Below are positions 1-7,650 of a DNA stretch of 16,042 nt, in pieces. A program made the position numbers and the translations under genes. Source of the stretch: Prevotellaceae bacterium (GTDB lineage: Bacteria; Bacteroidota; Bacteroidia; Bacteroidales; UBA932); the NCBI GenBank assembly GCA_031288885.1, contig JAITQP010000259.1, positions 1 through 16,042 on the forward strand, given 5' to 3'. Within the stretch, counting starts at the first letter, position 1, and the number at the start of each line of letters is the position of its first letter. The notes beneath the pieces were generated by a model, which was not told where the DNA came from, searched no databases, and was given only the letters and a program-made list of their open reading frames with translations.

Positions 1-264
1 TACATAGTTTACAAAGAATAAATTGCAATGTTTGCGCGTGAGCGTGGACTTAACTTATTTCCTATGTAGACTTGGTTACGCTAAATACCACTAATAAGCG
101 GGAAACGGTTAAATTCCACACTTTTTTTATGTCCTTACGTGGACGCCCAACCACCTCCAACGGGCAGAGAAGCAGAAACCTCTCAAAACAACGGGCGAAC
201 TACTTCCCACGAAAAGTCTTTAGAGTAGAGAGAAAAGCAAATGACCAAATCTTTTTTACCCCAA
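1..264. other. Left-edge non-coding stretch
   Basis: I find no convincing gene here. The only long open frame on the plus strand (72-278) has a TTG start, no promoter and an arginine- and asparagine-rich translation resembling no family I know. A short GCCC/GGGC hairpin is possible around 147-167. The one clear element is an inverted-repeat arm at 41-59, listed separately. The stretch may be the 3' flank of a gene outside the window, or part of a regulatory region for the leader RNA that follows. Confidence 0.4.
41..59 (+). repeat. Inverted-repeat arm (partner 509-527)
   Basis: AGCGTGGACTTAACTTATT at 41-59 is the reverse complement, with one mismatch in 19, of AATAAGTTAAGTCCGCGCT at 509-527. 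The pair brackets about 450 bp holding the promoter at 265-298 and the leader RNA. Similarity stops sharply at both ends of the 19 bp, so this is a discrete repeat and not the edge of a longer duplication. It could be a recombination site pair, or a recurrent motif of this genome. Confidence 0.6.
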
Positions 265-298
265 TTTGGACAATTTGAAATAATTATTTGTATCTTTG
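265..298 (+). promoter_or_regulatory. Bacteroidota-type promoter for leader RNA and FGE-like gene
   Basis: A -7 element TATCTTTG lies at 291-298 and fits the Bacteroidota consensus TAnnTTTG. A -33 TTTG at 265-268 is 22 nt upstream, one longer than the usual 19-21; another TTTG at 274-277 is too close. Transcription would begin near 304, just before the foldable leader at 343-533 and about 310 nt before the coding start at 614. Confidence 0.45.
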
Positions 299-342
299 CG
301 CTGTTAACTATAAACGAAATTTTTATGTAAAAAAAAGACAAA

Positions 343-533
343 GAGCGTGCTGACAAGCACAATATGACATATTTAATAGCATTCTGCTATATTCTGAATT
401 TCTGAAATGTGAGAGTTTCAAAAGTTAATACAGGAGTAAGTAGTAAATGCTCGCAGTAATGCGGGCTTACTTATTGGTATTAACGGGTATCTCACAACCT
501 CAGAAATCAATAAGTTAAGTCCGCGCTTTTTTT
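343..533 (+). ncRNA. Multi-helix structured leader RNA / small RNA
   Basis: The plus strand folds into nested helices. ATTTCTGA 398-405 pairs with TCAGAAAT 500-507; TGTGAGA 408-414 with TCTCACA 490-496; GTTAATAC 424-431 with GTATTAAC 477-484; AGTAAG 435-440 with CTTACT 466-471; and CTCGCA 450-455 with TGCGGG 460-465 around a GTAA (GNRA) tetraloop. Upstream are two small hairpins, GTGCT/AGCAC (347-360) and ATAGCA/TGCTAT (376-390). AGCGTG 344-349 can pair with CGCGCT 522-527, directly followed by seven T, an intrinsic-terminator shape; that pairing excludes the first small hairpin. All listed pairs are Watson-Crick except two G-U. I cannot name a known RNA family. It could be a cis-acting leader with attenuation or a stand-alone small RNA ending near 533. 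The overall long hairpin loosely recalls 6S RNA, but I would not assign it. Confidence 0.6.
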
Positions 534-544
534 GCCTAAACCCA

Positions 545-571
545 AAGGAGGTAATGCTGAAAATCCTGTAA
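545..571 (+). promoter_or_regulatory. Strong Shine-Dalgarno with five-codon mini-ORF
   Basis: AAAGGAGG at 545-552 is a near-perfect Shine-Dalgarno, unusual in Bacteroidota. It lies immediately before ATG 554-556, which opens a five-codon frame (MLKIL) ending in TAA at 569-571. The ATG is only one base after the motif, which is tight for initiation. It sits between the leader RNA and the FGE-like gene and could be a leader peptide, or an anti-SD-binding site acting otherwise. Confidence 0.25.
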
Positions 572-613
572 AAGAGTAAGCGCAATCAATTATTAATTCA
601 AAAAACAAAAAAA

Positions 614-1810
614 ATGAAACAGAATTACAAGATTTATCTGTGTGCTTTGCTGCTCGTTGGGGCAGTAAACACGATGACAATCGGTGCACTGGGCGCCGAT
701 AAGCCCACGTTGGCCGTATTTGTAGTGGGCGGGAACAACTCGCATGTAGCCCCGCTTACCACGGCGCTACGTACCAACCTGACCTCCGGCGGGCGCTACA
801 CGCTCACCTCCGTGAGCACAAACGACAAGCTCACGGAACTACAGGCTGCCTACACGGCTGGTAGCGGTAGCAGCATTAACCGGAACGCGCTTGCCGAGTG
901 GGGGCGCGACAACAGCATATCTACGATATGCTTGGTGGTGGATGACGTAAAGGGCAATGACCACCTTTTTTCGGCGCAGCTCATTGATACCAAAGACAGC
1001 AAGCTGGAGGGTCGTGGCAGCTATATCCGCACGGACGTTGCTGCCGTCGACGTTGCGCGGATAGCGTTGGCGCTATCGCGGCAGCTGGATGGGCCAAAGC
1101 ATAGGCGCAGCGCTCCAGCTCCAGCGAGGCGCTATCCTGCGGAGCTGGATATTGAGATGGTATTTGTGGAGGGAGGAACGTTCACGATGGGATACCTCCC
1201 TGAAAGGGACGGTGATGATAGCCATTGGCTTAATAGTGAGAGGCCCGCGCACAGCGTAACGGTGAGCAGCTTTTACATTGGCAAATATGAGGTAACACAA
1301 GCGCAGTGGAAGTCCGTCATGGGCACCCCAGACATCACAAATGATGACCAAACAGCTGTACTCGCGATTCGGAATGACGTTAATGCGTTTCTCACAAACC
1401 TGAACCGTATTACCGGTAAGAGTTACCGCCTGCCGACCGAAGCGGAGTGGGAGTACGCAGCGCGTGGTGGCAAGATGAGCCAAGGCTACATGTATAGCGG
1501 TAGCAACGACTGCGACGAAGCGTCAATTAATGGACCTCAACGTGTAGGCATGAAAAAACCCAACGAACTCGGCATTTATGACATGTCTGGCAACGTATGG
1601 GAACTGTGTTCGAACTACTTTTATTACTATTCTTCTACGCCTCAGACAGACCCTCAAGGGCCATCAAGTAGTGGCATGAATCCTGTACGTCGCGGTGGTG
1701 GTGGTTCTGATGTGTGTATCCATAGACGCATCAGCGGACGCAACGTTAATCTTCCTCCCGAAACCCATTGGGGGAACACCGGCTTCCGCGTGGCGTTGCC
1801 CGCGCAGTAG
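614..1810 (+). CDS. Secreted FGE-like (SUMF1/C-type-lectin fold) protein with CsgG/LpoB-like N-terminus
   Basis: A 398-residue protein. Residues 1-28 form a signal peptide (KIYLCALLLVGAV, then ALGA), so it is exported. Residues 30-157 look like the small alpha/beta domain seen in CsgG/LpoB/FlgO-type periplasmic proteins (TLAVFVVGG at the start); this is inference from pattern. Residues 180-398 are a formylglycine-generating-enzyme/SUMF1 domain: EMVFVEGGTFTMG, YEVTQAQWKSVMG, YRLPTEAEWEYAARGG, GIYDMSGNVWEL and GNTGFRVAL. True FGE enzymes have two catalytic cysteines in the segment after GGS. Here C368 in GGSDVC fits the first, but the second position is isoleucine, so sulfatase-activating activity is doubtful; binding or a structural role is more likely. 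No sulfatase is nearby. The ATG start is chosen because the signal peptide follows directly. It is the only gene behind the structured leader and ends ahead of the palindromic terminator region. Confidence 0.85.
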   Translation: MKQNYKIYLCALLLVGAVNTMTIGALGADKPTLAVFVVGGNNSHVAPLTTALRTNLTSGGRYTLTSVSTNDKLTELQAAYTAGSGSSINRNALAEWGRDNSISTICLVVDDVKGNDHLFSAQLIDTKDSKLEGRGSYIRTDVAAVDVARIALALSRQLDGPKHRRSAPAPARRYPAELDIEMVFVEGGTFTMGYLPERDGDDSHWLNSERPAHSVTVSSFYIGKYEVTQAQWKSVMGTPDITNDDQTAVLAIRNDVNAFLTNLNRITGKSYRLPTEAEWEYAARGGKMSQGYMYSGSNDCDEASINGPQRVGMKKPNELGIYDMSGNVWELCSNYFYYYSSTPQTDPQGPSSSGMNPVRRGGGGSDVCIHRRISGRNVNLPPETHWGNTGFRVALPAQ

Positions 1811-1841
1811 CTTTGCCAAGCGGCGAAAAAATGTAAAGGTG

Positions 1842-2041
1842 CGACCTGAAAGGTCGGATTTTCATAACCGCGGGTCAGCGACCCGCGGAGAGGGAAACGC
1901 CTCCTCCATCTCTGCCTGAAAGGCAGGACTTTTAAGGCTTTAAGTCTTAGAAGTCCTGCCTTTCAGGCAGAAAAAGAGAGGGTGAGCGCTTTTCCGCGGG
2001 TCGTTGACCTGCGGTTATGAAGATTAAGCCCTTTCAGGGCT
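1842..2041. repeat. Nested modular palindrome between convergent genes (likely bidirectional terminator)
   Basis: The layers are symmetric. The outer 29-bp arms 1861-1889 and 1993-2021 are inverted copies with two mismatches, and each arm is itself a hairpin (CCGCGGGTC-AGC-GACCCGCGG and CCGCGGGTC-GTT-GACCTGCGG). The inner 21-bp arms 1911-1931 and 1951-1971 are perfect inverted copies, and each contains CTGCC-TGAAA-GGCAG or its complement. The flanks carry the same stem type: CGACC-TGAAA-GGTCG at 1842-1856 and AGCCC-TTTCA-GGGCT at 2027-2041. It lies between the 3' ends of two convergent genes, so termination from both sides is the simplest role. Its modular build also suggests a dispersed extragenic palindrome family. 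Confidence 0.8.
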
Positions 2042-2069
2042 GCCGCGGTGAAAAAACAACCCCTTCATT

Positions 2070-4436
2070 CTAAAAGAACTCATCATCTACCAGCCGTTTT
2101 CGCGCCCCCTTGCCTTCGGTTTCCTCGTAGGTGCTGCAATCGAGGTTCATTGCCCGCATGTTGAGCGGCGCTTCAAAGCGCGCGTGCTCCGAGATGTGGA
2201 GGGTGGGGTCGGCATATACGCTTCTCATGAATGCGCCAAATATGGGCAATCCCGAGTTTGCGCCGCCGCCCGTGCGGAGGCTCTCAAAGTGCACGGAGCG
2301 GTCTTCGCAGCCCACCCACACGCCGGCGGCCAGCTGGGGCGTGATGCCCATAAACCAGCCGTCGGACTGGTTTTGCGTGGTGCCGGTTTTGCCGCCTATG
2401 GCGCCGTTTAGCAGGTAGGTGTTGCGCAGGCGTATTGCCGTTCCGTTGTTCACCACGCTTTGCAGCAGGTTGGTCATGAGGTAGGCGGTTTGCTCGCTGA
2501 TGGCCTCCGTTTTGTGCGTAGCGCCAAAAACCGCCAGCACGTTTCCGTTGCGGTCTTCTATGCGGGTTACCATGGTGGGCATCACGCGCACGCCCTTGTT
2601 GGCAAACGTGGCGTAGGCGTTGACCATTTCGTAGAGGGAAATCTCCGCCGTTCCGAGGAATATGGAGCTAACCGGCGGGATGTAGCTGGTTATCCCCATT
2701 TTGTGGCATAAGTCCACCACGTTTTGCGGGTTGAACTGCTTGATGAGCCACGCCGAGATGTTGTTTACGCTGAGCGAGAGCCCCCACTTGAGCGTCACCA
2801 TTTTTCCGTCGTACGCGGTTGGGGAGGCGTTTTTGGGCGTCCACGTGGAGTCGCCGGTCACAAAGGTTTGCGGGATGTTGGGCACCCTGTAGCAGGGGTG
2901 AAATCCCTCCTGCATGGCAAGCGTGTACAGGAATGGCTTTATGATAGATCCCACCTGCCGCCGGCTCTGCTTCACCAAGTCGAACTTGAAGTGCCTAAAG
3001 TTGGGGCCTCCCACGTACGCCCTGATGTAGCCCGTATGCGGATCCATGGCCATGAAGCTGGCGCGCAGGAATGCCTTGTAGTACTTGAGCGAGTCGAGCG
3101 GCGACATTCTCACCGTTGCCTCTCCGTCCCACGTAAAGATGAGCATCTCCGTGGGCGTGCGGAAGTTTTCCATAATTTTGTCTACCGACCAGCCGGCGAG
3201 GCGCAGCACGCGGTACCGCTCGGTTTGCTTCACGGCGCGGAGGATGTACTCCTGCTCCTGCTCGGCGCTCATGTCGTTGCCAAAAATGCGCCCGCCTTTC
3301 AGCCGTATTTCCTCGTTGAGCGCCGGCTGGAGGTTGCTTCTGAGGTGCTCCATCAGCGCCTCCTCGGCGTACTGCTGCATTTTTGCGTTGATGGTGGTGT
3401 AGATTTTCAGCCCGTCGCGGTTGACGTCGTAGGGCACGTCGCCGGGCTTTTTGTTTTTGTGGCACCAGCCGTAGAGGGGATTTTTTTCCCACTCAATGGA
3501 GTCTGCGAGGTAGTCTTGCTTGGTGGCGTATCGGGATCGCTCCGGTCGTCGCGCGTTCATGGTTTGGCGCACGCGCTCCCTGAAGTAGGTGGCCAGCCCC
3601 GTATTGTGGTCTTTTTGCTGAAATTTGAGGGTAATTGGCACGTCGCTGAGGATAGCGTAGCTTTCGAGGGTGAGGTAGCCAGCGCGCGCCATTTGCCGCA
3701 TTACGAAGTTGCGCCGCAGGAGGGCGTTTTCGGGGTTGCGCACGGGGCTGTAGCGCGTGGGCGCGTTGACCACGCCGGCCAGCAGCGCCGCCTCCTCCAC
3801 GCTGAGCTGCGAGGGGTGCTTGTCGAAAAACGTTGCCGCCGCCGCGTTTACCCCAAAGGCGTTGCTCCCAAAGGGGATTACGTTGAGGTACATGGCCACG
3901 ATTTCGTTCTTGGTGTAGTTGCGCTCCAGCTTTACCGCCGTAATCCACTCCTTGAACTTGGCGATGACCAGCGAGCCGATCTTGTCGAGCGTGCTGCTGT
4001 ACTCGTTGGCGTTGCGGGGGAACAGGTTTTTGGCCAGCTGCTGGGTAATGGTGCTGCCGCCGCCCTGACTTCTGTCGCCCATCGCCACGGTGCGCACGGC
4101 CACGCGCATGAGCCCCTTGAGGTCTATGCCAAAGTGGCTGGCAAAGCGCACATCCTCCGTTGCAATCACGGCCTTGATGAGGTTGGGCGAAATGTCCTCA
4201 AAGCTGATAAACGAGCGGTTTTCGATGTGGAAGGTGCCCAGCAGGTGGTGATCCTCGGAGTACACCTCAGAGGCAACGTTGCTGCGGGGATTTTCGAGCT
4301 CCGCAAAGGTGGGCATGGCGCCAAAGTACTCGCGGCTGACCAGCATAAGCATAATAACTAAAAAAATGACCGGAAGCACAATTGCGCTCCAGAGGATTGT
4401 TGCAAACCAAATTTTATTCTTTCTACTTCTCGTCAT
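2070..4436 (-). CDS. mrcA: Class A penicillin-binding protein 1A (transglycosylase/transpeptidase)
   Basis: A 788-residue bifunctional peptidoglycan synthase, anchored in the inner membrane by one N-terminal segment (about residues 9-33) with the catalytic part in the periplasm. The glycosyltransferase 51 domain shows the catalytic glutamate E94 in ATEDVRFASHFGID and the QGGGSTITQQLAKN motif at 124-137. The transpeptidase domain has all three penicillin-binding motifs: SIIK 497-500, SVN 556-558 and KTG 683-685 (GGKTGTTQ). Length and order are normal for PBP1A. It polymerises glycan strands from lipid II and cross-links them. The start is just downstream of a TACTTTTG promoter element. The gene diverges from topA and converges with the FGE-like gene across the nested palindrome. 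The symbol could equally be given as ponA; which PBP1 paralogue it is cannot be decided here. Confidence 0.95.
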   Translation of the reverse strand: MTRSRKNKIWFATILWSAIVLPVIFLVIMLMLVSREYFGAMPTFAELENPRSNVASEVYSEDHHLLGTFHIENRSFISFEDISPNLIKAVIATEDVRFASHFGIDLKGLMRVAVRTVAMGDRSQGGGSTITQQLAKNLFPRNANEYSSTLDKIGSLVIAKFKEWITAVKLERNYTKNEIVAMYLNVIPFGSNAFGVNAAAATFFDKHPSQLSVEEAALLAGVVNAPTRYSPVRNPENALLRRNFVMRQMARAGYLTLESYAILSDVPITLKFQQKDHNTGLATYFRERVRQTMNARRPERSRYATKQDYLADSIEWEKNPLYGWCHKNKKPGDVPYDVNRDGLKIYTTINAKMQQYAEEALMEHLRSNLQPALNEEIRLKGGRIFGNDMSAEQEQEYILRAVKQTERYRVLRLAGWSVDKIMENFRTPTEMLIFTWDGEATVRMSPLDSLKYYKAFLRASFMAMDPHTGYIRAYVGGPNFRHFKFDLVKQSRRQVGSIIKPFLYTLAMQEGFHPCYRVPNIPQTFVTGDSTWTPKNASPTAYDGKMVTLKWGLSLSVNNISAWLIKQFNPQNVVDLCHKMGITSYIPPVSSIFLGTAEISLYEMVNAYATFANKGVRVMPTMVTRIEDRNGNVLAVFGATHKTEAISEQTAYLMTNLLQSVVNNGTAIRLRNTYLLNGAIGGKTGTTQNQSDGWFMGITPQLAAGVWVGCEDRSVHFESLRTGGGANSGLPIFGAFMRSVYADPTLHISEHARFEAPLNMRAMNLDCSTYEETEGKGARKRLVDDEFF

Positions 4437-4464
4437 AACTTACATATCACTATTTTTTGTGCCC

Positions 4465-4472
4465 CAAAAGTA
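4465..4472 (-). promoter_or_regulatory. -7 element of the PBP1A promoter
   Basis: On the minus strand TACTTTTG fits TAnnTTTG exactly, and it lies about 28 nt before the PBP1A start codon at 4436. No good -33 TTTG is seen at 19-21 nt; the nearest is about 26 nt upstream. Confidence 0.45.
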
Positions 4473-4525
4473 GGGTTTAATTCCATAGCTTATGGCGGCA
4501 AAAATGTTAAATATCAGTTAAAAAT

Positions 4526-4557
4526 TTTGAACGTCCAAATTATAATAGTTTACTTTG
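4526..4557 (+). promoter_or_regulatory. Promoter for the small ORF and topA
   Basis: The -33 TTTG is at 4526-4529. After 20 nt comes TTACTTTG at 4550-4557, one mismatch from TAnnTTTG. Transcription would start about 4563, some 10 nt before the small ORF at 4573 and about 120 nt before topA. Confidence 0.45.
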
Positions 4558-4572
4558 TAGTCGAATTTGGAA

Positions 4573-4668
4573 ATGGAAAATCCAAGGCTTGAAAAATTTG
4601 AGAATGAAAACAATGTTGCCGACACCGTGGGCAACGCTCTATACACCTTAATAAATCATAGATTGTAG
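4573..4668 (+). CDS. Candidate 31-residue small protein / leader peptide upstream of topA
   Basis: An ATG at 4573-4575 opens 31 codons ending in TAG at 4666-4668, 16 nt before the topA ATG. The peptide begins MENPRLEKFENENN and ends with VGNALYTLINHRL: a charged N-terminal half and a more hydrophobic C-terminal half with protein-like composition, no runs and no rare-residue bias. It starts very close to the predicted transcription start, so any topA transcript from that promoter carries it. I do not recognise a family. It may be a regulatory upstream ORF, a small protein, or chance. Confidence 0.35.
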   Translation: MENPRLEKFENENNVADTVGNALYTLINHRL

Positions 4669-4684
4669 TAAAACCTGTAAAAAA

Positions 4685-7210
<2,526 letters not shown>

Positions 7211-7293
7211 TGTTACCCGCTCCAGTGGAAAATTCTCCCCAAAATACTGCTATTTTTGAAATGCGCTAATTGTCAGGTGCTTACTCGTTTTCT

Positions 7294-7321
7294 ACTTTAA
7301 ATTATCATGATATTTTAAAGT
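7294..7321. repeat. AT-rich palindrome, copy 1 of the TTATCATGATAA family
   Basis: ACTTTAAATTATCATG followed by ATATTTTAAAGT forms a 28-bp palindrome with a single imperfect pair, centred on TCATGA. It lies 84 bp after the topA stop and could end the topA transcript, or serve as a binding site in common with the copies near 7326 and 7545-7629. Confidence 0.6.
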
Positions 7322-7325
7322 GGAA

Positions 7326-7351
7326 CTTCAAATTATCATGATAATTTGAAG
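7326..7351. repeat. Perfect 26-bp palindrome, copy 2 of the TTATCATGATAA family
   Basis: CTTCAAATTATCATG followed by ATAATTTGAAG is a perfect 26-bp palindrome just 4 bp after copy 1. It differs from the other copies in one symmetrical pair (TTCAAA instead of TTTAAA), a change matched on both arms. It overlaps the decayed end of the peptidase fragment on the minus strand. Confidence 0.7.
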
Positions 7352-7461
7352 GTTGAAAGATGGGTTTAGTCGCTTCATGGCTTCCACCGCTGCCTTTAGT
7401 GGAGGCTCAACGCTAACCTCGCCTCCGGTAGCGCACTTCATCCACAGCTGCGTTGAGCCGG
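7328..7461 (-). pseudogene. Remnant of a second copy of the metallopeptidase 3' end
   Basis: Read on the minus strand, 7370-7450 translates to QLWMKCATGGEVSVEPPLKA followed by AVEAMKR. This matches the C-terminus of the peptidase at 8817-10874 (QLWMQRATGGEVSIEPTLKA, then AAEAVKQ) at 20 of 27 positions, with strong DNA similarity. Just upstream (towards 7461) CGGCTCA-ACGCAG is two bases shorter than the intact gene, giving a frameshift, and similarity then ends. Downstream the frame runs through palindrome copy 2 to a TGA at 7328-7330. It is a decayed fragment of about 90 bp, so a paralogue or duplicate of the peptidase once stood here; the ATPase gene with its repeats now lies between fragment and intact copy. 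Confidence 0.8.
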
Positions 7462-7512
7462 ATAAATCTCTTCCAAAAAACTAAAAAAAATAGATATATA
7501 TGCTATCTCTCT

Positions 7513-7543
7513 ATTGCTCATTCAAATATTATTGCTACCTTTG
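7513..7543 (+). promoter_or_regulatory. Promoter of the first DUF4143 ATPase
   Basis: The -7 element TACCTTTG at 7536-7543 fits TAnnTTTG. ATTG at 7513-7516, 19 nt upstream, serves as -33. The start of transcription would be near 7549, so the whole repeat and hairpin region 7545-7641 would be in the 5' untranslated RNA of the ATPase. Confidence 0.5.
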
Positions 7544-7544
7544 C

Positions 7545-7641
7545 ACCGCTACTTTAAATTATCATGCGAAATCGAAATAGCCACTTTAAATCGTCATGAT
7601 AATTTAAAGTAGCGGTTTAAATTATCATGCGAAATCGAAAT
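7545..7641 (+). promoter_or_regulatory. Competing-hairpin leader with 26-bp direct repeat
   Basis: A perfect 22-bp inverted repeat (7545-7566 with 7595-7616, reading ACCGCTACTTTAAATTATCA on the left arm) encloses 28 nt. A 26-bp direct repeat occurs at 7553-7578 and 7616-7641, identical throughout (TTTAAATTATCATGCGAAAT then CGAAAT). The segment 7595-7610 (CATGATAATTTAAAGT) can pair with the upstream copy, with the middle copy 7583-7598 (two mismatches), or with the downstream copy 7616-7629. These three pairings exclude each other, and the last lies about 20 nt before the start codon at 7651. It may control the ATPase gene as an RNA switch or as protein-binding sites, or be a mobile repeat cluster. 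Confidence 0.6.
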
Positions 7642-7650
7642 TAGAGGAGT

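Noticed and set aside
72..278. 68-codon open frame on the plus strand before the leader RNA
   Set aside because: It has a TTG start, no promoter or ribosome site upstream, odd composition, no recognisable family, and it ends ahead of the promoter for the next transcript.
343..533. Assignment of the leader to 6S RNA
   Set aside because: The long rod is similar in general shape, but the small 5' hairpins and lack of a clear large central bubble with conserved flanks do not support it, and it precedes a coding gene closely.
1690..1800. Variable region of a diversity-generating retroelement in the C-terminal lectin-fold part of the FGE-like protein
   Set aside because: The fold is the right type, but no reverse transcriptase, accessory protein or template repeat is in the window, and the codons show no excess of AAY-type variable sites. 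A remote template cannot be excluded.
2724..4361. 545-codon open frame on the plus strand opposite the PBP gene
   Set aside because: It is a shadow of GC-rich minus-strand codons. The minus frame has all penicillin-binding motifs, while the plus translation has none and is rich in histidine, valine and arginine.
7294..7641. CRISPR array
   Set aside because: The repeats are palindromic copies and one direct repeat pair with irregular spacing, not regular repeats with unique spacers, and no cas gene is present.
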